Below are positions 25,056 to 34,285 of a stretch of DNA of 62,431 nucleotides, piece by piece. Below the pieces are notes generated by a model that saw nothing but the letters and a program-made list of their open reading frames with translations, did not search any database and had not been told where the DNA came from. The stretch's first letter is position 1. Each line of letters begins with the position of its first letter. The stretch is from contig DAOTWY010000134.1 of NCBI GenBank assembly GCA_034435635.1, positions 1-62,431 of the forward strand. Direction: 5' to 3'. The stretch is from DAOTWY01 sp003696565. GTDB lineage: Bacteria; Chloroflexota; Anaerolineae; Aggregatilineales; Phototrophicaceae. Made by a program: the position numbers and the translations under genes.

Positions 25056-27902
25056 ATGAAATTAACACCCACTGTAGAATTAATCCAAGCCATTCTTGAG
25101 CGCATTCCAGAAGGTTTTATCAGTCGTGATGAACTTATTAAGCGGGTACTGCTTCGCAAAAAGACTATAATGGATCGGATGCTAGCAGGGTCTTGTGTTG
25201 TGCGGCATGAGAATTTTTATCTTGATACCACGCGCTTAACTATTGAGAAATTCAATGACCTTGTTACATGGTGCAAACCAGAACTCCCCCCTATCTTAAA
25301 AGATGGTTGGCTGCCTGATCGTCCGATTACTGAACGATTGATAGAGCGGCAAAAACAACTAGAACAAAGCCATGCGCCTAAACCGTATATTGAACTGCTT
25401 TATAAGATTCAAAATACGCCAGGTTACATTAAACGGGATGAATTAATAACGCATCCTGATCTTGAATCAATTCTTGATGATTTGTTGCAAGTTAATGTAT
25501 TAGCCCAATTGGATTATATCGTCTATGATCCATTACGATTGAGCCAGTCGACAATCCAAGAAATACTACGCCTTAATCAACTGCAACCTCAGCGTGAACA
25601 CTTGCTAAATATGCTGGCACAAAGCCCAATGCATCAACGTGATTTGATCGAAATTTTCGGCGATGATCAACTACAATCATTGATACAGATGGGGGGATTG
25701 GCAACTTTCACCATACCAACAAAGTTTCCACAATATAATGGGGGAAGTTGGATTTACTTAAAATCAATGGATGTTGATTCAGCACGTAAGTTGGCGCAAA
25801 AAGCGATTGACCAGGCGATGGATCAAGCTTGGGGGCAGACTCTGACACTTTGCCATAATGTGCTGCGTACCGGGGCAAAAGACGGTGCAACAAATCGCGC
25901 TCAGGTTGTTGCAAGGACTTATTCAATTAATCAAGCTGCACAACGTCTTAATTTACGTAAAGAAACTATCCGCAAAGCGATGCGCCAAAACATCTTGTCT
26001 TATTTCATTGATCCTGAAGGGACGTATCGCATTCATGCTAAAGATATTGAACTTGCTTTACAAGATGACGAACGACTTGAGCAAATTACCGCTTTTGAAA
26101 TTGTTCGTGCGCGTGATCTCATGTTGTTGTGTGACCGAAGTTATTCGACAATTCGACGGCGTTTAAAGCGTCTAAAACATTATTCAGCTGATGTCCCCTG
26201 GGGGATGGTGCGCGGAATGTGGGAATTGCCGGATCAGTATCATATCTACAAAACGCGCTTGTTGCAGATAAATGAAGAGCAACGTCGTAAACGTGAAGCA
26301 GAAAAAGCGGAGCGTTTGCGTATTATACGTGAGCAACAAGAAGCTGAACGCCGTCGTCGTGAAGAACTACGGGCGCGTTTGGTCGCTGCGTTCCCTACTT
26401 GGAAGCATGATGCACGGATTGACCAACAGATTACATTACATGTCGGACCACCGAATAGTGGTAAGACGCATGATGCATTGAATACCCTAACACAAGCTGG
26501 TAGTGGATGGTATCTTGCTCCATTACGTCTATTAGCTTTTGAAATTTTTGATCGTTTAAATCAGCGTGGTGTCCCGTGTAATCTGCTTACTGGTGAGGAA
26601 TATATTCCGGTAGAAGGTGCTTGTATTACCGCTGCCACAATCGAAATGTTTAATCCTACAGAAAGTGGTGAATGTGTTGTTATTGATGAAGCGCAGATGT
26701 TGGCTGATTCAGATCGGGGTTGGGCATGGACGCAAGCCATGATGCAAGCACGCTCGCCTCAAATTCATGTTATCGCGCCGGATATAGCAGAAACACTGAT
26801 TACACGCCTGGCAAATGAAGCGGCTATTCCAATTGATATCGTTCGTCATAAACGGCTAACACCTATTCAATTTGCAGAACGACATATTGCATTAGATGAA
26901 CTGCCAAAACAAACAATTTTAGTCGCGTTTTCTCGTAAGATGGTGTTGCATCTTAAAACTGAGTTGGAAGATATGGGGCGCAGGGTTTCGGTCGTTTATG
27001 GCAGCCTCCCGCCAGAGGTTCGTCGAAGACAAGCAGATCGTTTTGCTTCGGGAGAAACAGAGATTTGTGTTGCAACGGATGCTGTTGGCATGGGGTTAAA
27101 TTTACCAGCGGATCGCGTTGTATTTTATGAAATTGAAAAATTTGATGGGACTGATGTTCGATTATTGAATCCTTCTGAAGTACAGCAAATTGGTGGGCGT
27201 GCTGGACGCTATGGCTACGCTGAATCAGGCGAAGTTGCAGCAGTACGGAGAGAAGATCATGATATACTTCGAAAATTGTTCTATGAAGAGCTAAAACCGC
27301 TGACGTATGCTCGTGTTGCACCATCCGTGGAAGATTTAATGATGATACCTGGGAGTTTACATGAACGGCTCCAGCAATGGGCATCATTACAATCTATCCC
27401 GGATAGTTTACGAGATATTATCAAAACAGCTGATATGACTGAGCGCATTGAACTTGCTGCTATGTTAACCGATCAACAAGTTAATCAGTTAGGGCTAGAT
27501 GCTGCATTAAAGTTAGTCAATGCTCCAACGCGCCAGAGCAGCCGCGCTTATTGGCATAATTGTGCTATGGCAATTATTCAAGGTGGATATATGCCTAAAC
27601 CGCCAGCTCCACCCCGCTATATCAAAAGTAGTGTTGATCTGGAAACTGCCGAAGATTGTATCGCTTGCGCTGACGTTTATTTGTGGTTGGGTAGCCGACG
27701 CGAGTTCCAGGCACATGCAGCCGATATGATGGAAATCCGTGAGGCAAGATTATTTTGGTCATCACAGATTGATGATGCGCTATTGCAAAAAATTGATACA
27801 CTACGCCGCTGCCGTAAATGTGGACGACGTTTACCACGTAACCACCGCTTTGCGTTGTGTGATCGCTGCTTTTATGCTGGCAAGGATTATGATTATTATT
27901 AA
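25056..27902 (+). CDS. SUV3-like DExH RNA helicase with helix-turn-helix and zinc-ribbon modules
   Basis: 948 residues. The helicase core closely follows the SUV3 (SUPV3L1) pattern. It has VGPPNSGKT (Walker A, about 463-471), APLRLLAFEIFDRLN, LLTGEE, TIEMFNP, VVIDEAQML (Walker B), RGWAWTQAM, VVYGSLPPEVRRRQADRF, CVATDAVGMGLNLP and QIGGRAGRYGY. The N-terminal 450 residues are unlike SUV3. They look like repeated winged-helix units, an excisionase-like helix-turn-helix (SINQAAQRLNLRKETIRKA, about 288-306) and a charged coiled coil (about 406-443). The C-terminus is a zinc ribbon (CRKCGRR and CDRC, about 919-938). The start at 25056 is chosen because an earlier one would run into the FTCD gene. 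A role in RNA turnover is inferred. Confidence 0.82.
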   Translation: MKLTPTVELIQAILERIPEGFISRDELIKRVLLRKKTIMDRMLAGSCVVRHENFYLDTTRLTIEKFNDLVTWCKPELPPILKDGWLPDRPITERLIERQKQLEQSHAPKPYIELLYKIQNTPGYIKRDELITHPDLESILDDLLQVNVLAQLDYIVYDPLRLSQSTIQEILRLNQLQPQREHLLNMLAQSPMHQRDLIEIFGDDQLQSLIQMGGLATFTIPTKFPQYNGGSWIYLKSMDVDSARKLAQKAIDQAMDQAWGQTLTLCHNVLRTGAKDGATNRAQVVARTYSINQAAQRLNLRKETIRKAMRQNILSYFIDPEGTYRIHAKDIELALQDDERLEQITAFEIVRARDLMLLCDRSYSTIRRRLKRLKHYSADVPWGMVRGMWELPDQYHIYKTRLLQINEEQRRKREAEKAERLRIIREQQEAERRRREELRARLVAAFPTWKHDARIDQQITLHVGPPNSGKTHDALNTLTQAGSGWYLAPLRLLAFEIFDRLNQRGVPCNLLTGEEYIPVEGACITAATIEMFNPTESGECVVIDEAQMLADSDRGWAWTQAMMQARSPQIHVIAPDIAETLITRLANEAAIPIDIVRHKRLTPIQFAERHIALDELPKQTILVAFSRKMVLHLKTELEDMGRRVSVVYGSLPPEVRRRQADRFASGETEICVATDAVGMGLNLPADRVVFYEIEKFDGTDVRLLNPSEVQQIGGRAGRYGYAESGEVAAVRREDHDILRKLFYEELKPLTYARVAPSVEDLMMIPGSLHERLQQWASLQSIPDSLRDIIKTADMTERIELAAMLTDQQVNQLGLDAALKLVNAPTRQSSRAYWHNCAMAIIQGGYMPKPPAPPRYIKSSVDLETAEDCIACADVYLWLGSRREFQAHAADMMEIREARLFWSSQIDDALLQKIDTLRRCRKCGRRLPRNHRFALCDRCFYAGKDYDYY

Positions 27903-27912
27903 GATGATTGGC

Positions 27913-28506
27913 TTATAACTCATCTTTTAAGCGAACATCACTAGCGTTCTCAGGATATTTACCATATCCATGTTGCTGGTAAAATGCACGTATACGTTCC
28001 ATATCTGCATGAATATCGCCGGACGGATGGATAACTTCACCGAATCCGGCTTGTTTGTTTTTATAATCTAAGAACCCAAGTACAATTGGTACCCCTGCCT
28101 CATACGCCATATAATAGAATCCGCTGCGCCAATAAGGAACTTTTTTCCGTGTGCCTTCTGGGGCAAGTACTAAAATCATTTTTTCATGTTGATCAAACCA
28201 TTGTACAACTTGTTGAATAGTATTTTCCGAATGTGATCGGGCAACGGGAACACCACCAAACCATCGGATAAACCGCCCAATGATGAACCATTTTAGTAAT
28301 TTATCTTTTACAATTGTTTTAGGGCGGCGTTTGTAATGTGCTGCTAATCCCAGCATGATAATATAATCCCAGTTGGATGTATGTGGTGCTGCAGCTAAAA
28401 CAAATTTGTCGTAAGGAGGCATATCACCGATAGCACGCCATCCCATTAATCGCCAAATTGCGAGTATCGGTAACCGTAAAAGGTTAATAAAGATGTTTTT
28501 TACCAT
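27913..28506 (-). CDS. 1-acyl-glycerol-phosphate acyltransferase-like protein (PlsC family)
   Basis: 197 residues. The acyltransferase motif I is HTSNWD (His-x4-Asp). The substrate-binding motif is PEGTR in LVLAPEGTRKK. The short N-terminal hydrophobic segment (LLRLPILAIWRLMGW) would anchor it in the membrane. Members acylate glycerophosphates or similar acceptors, and this short branch is also found acting on other lipids. ATG 28504-28506 is chosen because GAGGG lies upstream. The longer open frame would cross the divergent DUF1295 gene. Its 3' end is ten bases from the helicase gene. Confidence 0.83.
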   Translation of the reverse strand: MVKNIFINLLRLPILAIWRLMGWRAIGDMPPYDKFVLAAAPHTSNWDYIIMLGLAAHYKRRPKTIVKDKLLKWFIIGRFIRWFGGVPVARSHSENTIQQVVQWFDQHEKMILVLAPEGTRKKVPYWRSGFYYMAYEAGVPIVLGFLDYKNKQAGFGEVIHPSGDIHADMERIRAFYQQHGYGKYPENASDVRLKDEL

Positions 28507-28582
28507 GACATCTGCCCTCAATGTTCGGTACTTTGAACAATTTATAATTATAGTCAATTTGTGAAGCGTATTTAGGGAAAAT

Positions 28583-29368
28583 ATGAGTTTCTTAGAAATA
28601 TATATCATCGGTTTGGGCGCAATTGTGTTATTCATGACAGCTGTTTGGTTAATTAGCGTGTGGATAACAAATGCAAGCATTGTTGATATGGTATGGGGTA
28701 TCACTTATATCATTGCCGCTATTGTTTATTTTATGTTGACGGAAAATGGTTATGATACACGCAAGTGGCTTATTTTGATTTTGACGCTGATTTGGGGCGG
28801 TCGCTTATCGCTTCATATTACCGTACGTAACTGGGGTAAAGGCGAGGATTTTCGCTATCAACGCTTTCGTGAACGTTATGGCGTGCGGCGTTACTGGTGG
28901 TTTAGCTTTTTTCAAGTATTTTTGTTACAAGGTCTCATCGCTTGGATTGTGTCGTTACCATTATTAGCTGCTCAATATCATGATACACCGGCTTATTTGA
29001 CGGTTTTTGATGTACTAGGCGTTGTGGTGTGGGGTATTGGTTTATTTTTTGAGGCTGTTGGAGATTGGCAACTCTCACGATTTAAAGCTAATCCTGAAAA
29101 CAAAGGCAAAGTGTTGAACACTGGTTTGTGGAAATATACACGGCATCCAAATTATTTTGGCGATTCAATGGTGTGGTGGGGATTGTTTCTTTTGGCTCTC
29201 TCAACATCAGGCGGCGTTTTAACAATCGTCTCACCTATTTTGATGACTTACTTGTTATTACGTGTCTCTGGCGTATTGATGTTAGAGCGCACATTAAAAC
29301 ATAAGCCAGGATATGAAGAATACATTCGGCGGACATCGGCTTTTTTCCCAATGCCGCCGAAGAAATAG
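28583..29368 (+). CDS. DUF1295 membrane protein (steroid 5-alpha-reductase-like)
   Basis: 261 residues with about seven hydrophobic segments. The C-terminal signature GLWKYTRHPNYFGDSMVWWG marks the DUF1295 / isoprenylcysteine-methyltransferase-like superfamily, whose members reduce or methylate lipids. In this signature Tyr, Arg, His and Asn contact the cofactor. The middle has WGGRLSLHITVRNWGKGED. The usual substrate for bacterial DUF1295 proteins is not established. AGGGAAAAT precedes the ATG. It lies one base from the convergent amidohydrolase gene and is divergent to the PlsC-like gene, and both may work on lipids. Confidence 0.85.
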   Translation: MSFLEIYIIGLGAIVLFMTAVWLISVWITNASIVDMVWGITYIIAAIVYFMLTENGYDTRKWLILILTLIWGGRLSLHITVRNWGKGEDFRYQRFRERYGVRRYWWFSFFQVFLLQGLIAWIVSLPLLAAQYHDTPAYLTVFDVLGVVVWGIGLFFEAVGDWQLSRFKANPENKGKVLNTGLWKYTRHPNYFGDSMVWWGLFLLALSTSGGVLTIVSPILMTYLLLRVSGVLMLERTLKHKPGYEEYIRRTSAFFPMPPKK

Positions 29369-29369
29369 T

Positions 29370-31346
29370 TTAAACTGCTTGCATTTCAATGTATTCGTCT
29401 TTGACAAGGGCATCACTAGGTATGCCTAAAATTTCTAGCATCCGCTGGATATTATCCGCTTTGTGTTGTGCGTCAATCAGTGACCAGGTACGTGCTTTAA
29501 TTTCAATGAAAAAGTCTGGGATAGCTGGGCTTAGTAAGCGGTCAATATTGACATAATAAAGGACATCTTGGTAGTGAATACGCCAACGTTGACGTTCTTT
29601 TTCCAGCGTTTCTGTACGAGATGCTTTGAAATATTCCTGATAAAAGCGTAGTGGACGGTCTGCCGGTGCGATAAAACGTGAATGAGATAGCAAAACCGCA
29701 GAATTAAACTCACGCTCTTTTGTAGGCATCGTATAAGTTAAGCGGGCACGTACTTCACTAACATCACCTTGTTCATTAATTTTGTCGTCTTCACGATAAC
29801 GCACACGCCCCATTTCTTTATCGTCAAACATAAAGAAAGTATCATATTGACGATATTTCACCTCACGCAGCACTTCTACATCCACATGATTGAGCAGTTT
29901 ATAGACAATTTGCGGGTCTTGGATACGTGCCTTAACTTGAATCTCAAAACTCTCTGAACGTTCTACCCCACCAACGGCGAGCAGCTTACTGAGGATGTCA
30001 TCTTCATGTGCTTTGAGGAAAGCGTCAACTTTTTCCGCATATATTGCGGCTTCTTCTAGTAAGCTATCTAGCGTTAATGTGAGCAATTCACGGTTAAACA
30101 TTAGCCATTTGCCGTTAACCATCACATGCGCTACATCAGTGCTTTTGCCGGCATAAACAATTTGTGAATAGACTGCGTCAGGGTCACGCCGGAACTGGGG
30201 CGAATTATGGAGTGTGTTGGCATCCATGACGATCAGATCAGCATGTTTTCCTGGTTCTAAGCTGCCAACTTTATCACCTATAAATAAGGCTTCTGCACCC
30301 ATCCGTGTTGCCATTAGTAAGGCTTGTTTAGCTGGTAGGGCTGTGGGATCGTTAGCGGCTGTTTTTGCTAAAATTGCCGCTAGTCGGATTTCCTCAAACA
30401 TATCTAGATCATTATTGCTAGCTGGTCCGTCTGTGCCAATACCAACGGTCAGCTTGTTTTCAAGCATTTCAGTAACGGGGGCAATACCACTGGCAAGTTT
30501 GAGGTTACTGGTTGGATTATGAGCAATTGTCGTATCGTGTTCATATAGTGTTAGCATATCCCCTTTATTGATATGAACACAATGGGCAGCTAATACTTTC
30601 GCATTAAGTAACCCGCTGGATTTTACCCATGGAACAACGCGCATCCCGTAATGATCAAAACTATCGGTTTCCTCTTGCATCGTTTCAGAAATGTGGATCA
30701 AAACTGGGACATCGTACTGCATAGCAAGCTGGGCGCATTGTTTGAGCATTTCTTTTGTGCTGGAATAAGGCGCATGTGGTGCAACTGCCGGGGTGATTAA
30801 ATCATGCCCAAGCCATTTTTCAATAAACTGACGTGTGTATTCCAGGCTTTCTTCATAGGATTCGGCATCTGGTGAAGGAAATTTGAGAATAGTCTGCCCT
30901 AAAACACCTCGCATCCCTACTTCAGCAGTGACGGCGGCGATTTCCGATTCATAATAATACATATCAGCAAACGCCGTAATACCACTGCGCAGCATTTCTG
31001 CACATGCTAACTTGGTGCCTAGGCGGCAAAACTCCTCATTTACGAATTGACGCTCTGTTGGCATGATATACCCCATTAGCCAGACATCCAGCCGCAAGTC
31101 ATCTGCCAATCCACGCAATAAGGTCATCGGAACATGCGTATGAGCATTAATTAATCCTGGGAGGATATATTGCCCTTTACAATCAATGATCTCATCCGCT
31201 TCGTAAGCTTTGAGGATTTCCTCAGTGGTATTGACTGCAATAATTTGATTGCCATCAATGGCTACAGCCCCGTTTAGAAAGACATCAAATGCCTTGTTCA
31301 TAGTGATAACAACACCATTGGTTAGAATTGTTGTTACTTTTTTCAA
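29370..31346 (-). CDS. Amidohydrolase (MTA/SAH deaminase-like) fused to a CYTH domain
   Basis: 658 residues. Residues 1-430 are an amidohydrolase like 5-methylthioadenosine/S-adenosylhomocysteine deaminase: NAHTHVPM (His 69, His 71), IHISETMQE (His 218), AAHCVH (His 255), GTDGPASNNDLD (Asp 306). Residues about 465-645 look like a CYTH triphosphate-tunnel domain: ESFEIQVKARI (ExExK-like, with Gln 470 for the second Glu), EMGRVRYRE, EVRARLTY, RWRIHYQDVLYYVNIDRL and FFIEIKART. The usual deaminase ends near residue 440. TTG 31344-31346 with GGAGG seven bases upstream gives a firm start. The CYTH domain may hydrolyse or bind a triphosphate; its link to nucleoside deamination is unknown. Confidence 0.8.
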   Translation of the reverse strand: MKKVTTILTNGVVITMNKAFDVFLNGAVAIDGNQIIAVNTTEEILKAYEADEIIDCKGQYILPGLINAHTHVPMTLLRGLADDLRLDVWLMGYIMPTERQFVNEEFCRLGTKLACAEMLRSGITAFADMYYYESEIAAVTAEVGMRGVLGQTILKFPSPDAESYEESLEYTRQFIEKWLGHDLITPAVAPHAPYSSTKEMLKQCAQLAMQYDVPVLIHISETMQEETDSFDHYGMRVVPWVKSSGLLNAKVLAAHCVHINKGDMLTLYEHDTTIAHNPTSNLKLASGIAPVTEMLENKLTVGIGTDGPASNNDLDMFEEIRLAAILAKTAANDPTALPAKQALLMATRMGAEALFIGDKVGSLEPGKHADLIVMDANTLHNSPQFRRDPDAVYSQIVYAGKSTDVAHVMVNGKWLMFNRELLTLTLDSLLEEAAIYAEKVDAFLKAHEDDILSKLLAVGGVERSESFEIQVKARIQDPQIVYKLLNHVDVEVLREVKYRQYDTFFMFDDKEMGRVRYREDDKINEQGDVSEVRARLTYTMPTKEREFNSAVLLSHSRFIAPADRPLRFYQEYFKASRTETLEKERQRWRIHYQDVLYYVNIDRLLSPAIPDFFIEIKARTWSLIDAQHKADNIQRMLEILGIPSDALVKDEYIEMQAV

Positions 31347-31353
31347 TTTTTTG

Positions 31354-31358
31354 CCTCC
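31354..31358 (-). promoter_or_regulatory. Strong Shine-Dalgarno for a TTG start
   Basis: GGAGG on the minus strand, seven bases from TTG 31344-31346, fixes the unusual start of the amidohydrolase-CYTH gene. Confidence 0.7.
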
Positions 31359-31381
31359 AATTATTGAGCTAAATTGGAGAA

Positions 31382-31387
31382 ATTATA
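31382..31387 (-). promoter_or_regulatory. -10 element upstream of the amidohydrolase-CYTH gene
   Basis: A perfect TATAAT on the minus strand places a transcription start near 31375, about 28 bases before the TTG start. No convincing -35 is seen at 16-19 bases. Confidence 0.4.
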
Positions 31388-31488
31388 CACCCGTTTTTGT
31401 TAAAGTGGCTTTATTGAACATCAAATCTACTAGAAATCGTCAAATGTGGTAAAAATAAGGAGATTCTGTCATAAAGTGAGGTTTGACT

Positions 31489-33582
31489 GTGCTTAAACGC
31501 AACTGGTCGGTTTTATATACAATTGAAGCAACGCTTGTTATGTTGTTTTTTATTCAGGCACTGAGATTTATTGTTGGTGCAATTTATGCACGTGTAGGGA
31601 GTGCCTCTTTATATCCTGCTTTGAACCCCAATTTAATTGACCCCAACTTACCAGGATTAGTTGAACCATCTACTGTTAGCAGTGAATTAGCTTTAATTGG
31701 CTATATGTTGTTACTTCCCCTGGTTGCTTTGTTTATGGGGCGTATACATTGGCTGTTATTTCCGGCAGCGACCATAGCAGCTATTGGGCGATATATGATG
31801 GTGGCAAATGGGCAAATTACCCCTGATGTGACTGGTGCTGCGGTCACGCTGGGTGGCGGATTGCTTTATTTATCATTGGTCATTCGGCATCGTGCTCAAG
31901 TTTTGCCAGGGATGTTTATTTTGGCAATTGCAATCGATCAGTTATTCCGCGCTCAAGGTGATACGCTTGATCCTTCCTGGGACTATGCTTATCTTAACGC
32001 TCAGATGCTCTTATCAGGGTTAGTAATTATTTTAAGCATTGGGTTGGTTTTTGCGCAGGAAAAACAGATAAAGAACACTGAACAAATTTTGATGGATCAT
32101 GGTTTAATGTCATTTTGGGGTGGGGTCGCATTGGGTGCCATGCTGTTTTTGCAGTTCTCTTTGTTAGCATTGCCAAATGCTGTTGCTCGTCGCGCGGATA
32201 CTGATTATACGCTATTTGTTCCTGCTATTATGTTTGCAACGTTATTACCACTATTACCGGTTGTGCGGGGACGCGCTAGATGGTTTATCGGACTGTTTGA
32301 TGCAAATTTGCGTGGATGGGTATGGATGTTGATAGCGATGCTGCTGATTGTTTTTGGCTTACGATTCAGTGGCATTTTAGCTGGTATAGCTTTGACCTTA
32401 GCACAGTTTGTTGTAAGCATGACTTGGTGGTGGTTTATACGCCCACAAGCCAAAAAAGAACGTAATTGGGGCGAATTATGGCTTATTTTAGGCATGGTGG
32501 TGTTTTTGTTTTTAGTTGTGTTTGATATTTTTACCTATGAATATGCCTTTGTGCGAGATTTTTCACCAGAATTAGATTTTTTGAACCCAATTATCCCGCC
32601 ATTATTACGTGGTTTGCGAGGATTGGGCTTGATGGTGATTTTATTGGCGGTCTTTTTGCTGATGATGCCAATAGTTCGTACACGTAAGCGGATTGCATGG
32701 CGTGATGGGACAACCCTAGAACTCATTGCATCACTGGTGCTTTTGCTAACCTTTAGTGGTTTGGTGGCGTATGAATCTCAGCCACCTGTTGTACAAGGTG
32801 TTAATAACCCTGAATCCATTCGTATTGGAACCTATAATATCCATGCGGGATATAATGAGTTTTTCCATTATGATTTAGAACTCATTGCTCGAACAATTCA
32901 GTTTAGCGGGGCTGATGTTGTTCTATTACAAGAAGTTGAAACTGGGCGTATGACGAGCTATGGGGTGGACCAAGCTTTATGGCTGGCGCGTCGGCTCAAA
33001 ATGGATGTTCGCTTTTTCCCAACCAATGAGGGGTTACAAGGTTTAGCTGTGCTTTCCAAAATTGAAATTGTGTTTGATGATGGTGTTTTGCTAAATAGTA
33101 TTGGTACACAAACTGGCTTACAACGTGTTCAGGTACGCCCAGATGCTGGTGTGATAACAATTTATAATACTTGGCTGGAACCATTGTTAGATACTGGCAA
33201 CACATCACAAACGATCCAAGATTTGGAAGCTGCTCAAAATACTCAGCTATCAGAAATTTTTACAATCATCGCTGCTCACCATCCTAATGGGCGTTTGGGA
33301 CGTATGATTATTGGCGGGACTTTCAACAATATCCCAGATTCTGATGTGATGCAACGCATGGTTGATAATGGGTTTGTTGATCATTTTGCCAATGAACCAC
33401 CAGATACTGTTGCAACTTTTGTACGTACAGGCACACGCGCACGACTGGATTATTTATGGACGACGCGCAGCGTTAATTTTCAGGTAGTTGTTGCCACGGT
33501 GATAGATGATATAACACGCCAAACGTTACCTAGTCAAGCATCAGACCATCGGATGGCGTTAATTCAGGTTGCGCTCCGATAA
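31489..33582 (+). CDS. Multi-pass membrane protein with C-terminal endonuclease/exonuclease/phosphatase domain
   Basis: 697 residues. The first 430 hold about eleven hydrophobic segments. From about 440 the EEP fold appears: IRIGTYNIHAG, DVVLLQEVETG (the metal-binding Glu), IIGGTFNNIPDSD (equivalent to GDFN, with Thr for Asp) and SDHRMALIQV at the end. Membrane proteins of this plan include eukaryotic Cwh43/PGAP2IP, which remodel lipids, and bacterial proteins of unknown role. A phosphodiesterase acting outside or at the membrane is possible. GTG 31489 is preferred to TTG 31483 because GTGAGG lies seven bases before it. The end overlaps rnc by 24 bases. Confidence 0.75.
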   Translation: MLKRNWSVLYTIEATLVMLFFIQALRFIVGAIYARVGSASLYPALNPNLIDPNLPGLVEPSTVSSELALIGYMLLLPLVALFMGRIHWLLFPAATIAAIGRYMMVANGQITPDVTGAAVTLGGGLLYLSLVIRHRAQVLPGMFILAIAIDQLFRAQGDTLDPSWDYAYLNAQMLLSGLVIILSIGLVFAQEKQIKNTEQILMDHGLMSFWGGVALGAMLFLQFSLLALPNAVARRADTDYTLFVPAIMFATLLPLLPVVRGRARWFIGLFDANLRGWVWMLIAMLLIVFGLRFSGILAGIALTLAQFVVSMTWWWFIRPQAKKERNWGELWLILGMVVFLFLVVFDIFTYEYAFVRDFSPELDFLNPIIPPLLRGLRGLGLMVILLAVFLLMMPIVRTRKRIAWRDGTTLELIASLVLLLTFSGLVAYESQPPVVQGVNNPESIRIGTYNIHAGYNEFFHYDLELIARTIQFSGADVVLLQEVETGRMTSYGVDQALWLARRLKMDVRFFPTNEGLQGLAVLSKIEIVFDDGVLLNSIGTQTGLQRVQVRPDAGVITIYNTWLEPLLDTGNTSQTIQDLEAAQNTQLSEIFTIIAAHHPNGRLGRMIIGGTFNNIPDSDVMQRMVDNGFVDHFANEPPDTVATFVRTGTRARLDYLWTTRSVNFQVVVATVIDDITRQTLPSQASDHRMALIQVALR

Positions 33583-34281
33583 ATAGTCTAGCTCTCCGGA
33601 TTCGAGTAAGTTAAGGGCTTCTCTTGCCGCTGCTTGTGCAGCGGCGCGTTTACTTTTACCATGCCCTTGTGTAATCATCTCATCATTAAGATATACAGAG
33701 ACAGTAAAGCGTTTTTGATGTTCCGGTCCATCGGTTGATATGACTTTATAACTTGGGGTTATGCTATAAACGGCTTGTGCCCATTCTTGAAATTGACTGC
33801 GCGGGTCTTTCCTGATTGCTTCTTCCATAACATCTTTTTGCAGTTCTGTTAAGCGTGGCAGGACAAAGGATTTAACAACATCTAATCCCTGGTCTATGAA
33901 TATTGCGCCGATGAGTGCTTCAAATGCTCCGCACAAATTTTGCTCACGCTCCCGTCCGCCAGTATTCGCTTCACCTTTTCCAATAAACATAACTTCGCCA
34001 ATGCGATACTCGGTTGCTAGCTGTGCTAATGATTCTGTACGGACAAGGGCAGCTCTTAGCCGCGTGAGTTCTCCTTCAGACATATTGGGAAAACGCCGGA
34101 ATAGCATATCCGCAGTTAGAAAATCCAGAACTGCATCTCCAAGATATTCCAGGCGTTCATTATCCTCAATATCTTCCTCAACATGTTCATTGATATATGA
34201 GCGATGTGTAAGTGCCTGTTTGAGTAAATTAGGTTCGTTGAAATGAATACCGATGTAATCCTGAAATTCACTAATGTCCAA
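33559..34281 (-). CDS. rnc: Ribonuclease III
   Basis: 240 residues. The catalytic domain has ALTHRSYINEH and NERLEYLGDAVLDF (with the active-site Glu and Asp), FPNMSEGELTRLRAALV, and then the second acidic cluster (AFEALIGAIFIDQG). The double-stranded RNA-binding domain occupies about 162-232 (PRSQFQEWAQ, GKSKRAAAQAAAREALNLL). It processes rRNA precursors and cuts structured RNA. TTG 34279-34281 is chosen because GAAGGA at 34289-34294 lies seven bases upstream. It follows fabF immediately, an order common in bacteria. The 3' end overlaps the convergent membrane-EEP gene. Confidence 0.95.
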   Translation of the reverse strand: MDISEFQDYIGIHFNEPNLLKQALTHRSYINEHVEEDIEDNERLEYLGDAVLDFLTADMLFRRFPNMSEGELTRLRAALVRTESLAQLATEYRIGEVMFIGKGEANTGGREREQNLCGAFEALIGAIFIDQGLDVVKSFVLPRLTELQKDVMEEAIRKDPRSQFQEWAQAVYSITPSYKVISTDGPEHQKRFTVSVYLNDEMITQGHGKSKRAAAQAAAREALNLLESGELDYLSERNLN

Positions 34282-34285
34282 ATGT

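Noticed and set aside
26953..27387. Minus-strand 144-codon frame inside the helicase gene
   Set aside because: Shadow of conserved helicase motifs; no recognisable domain and no start signal.
28507..28704. Longer acyltransferase start across the divergent DUF1295 gene
   Set aside because: It would overlap the start of that gene, lacks a ribosome binding site, and the added residues are not typical of PlsC.
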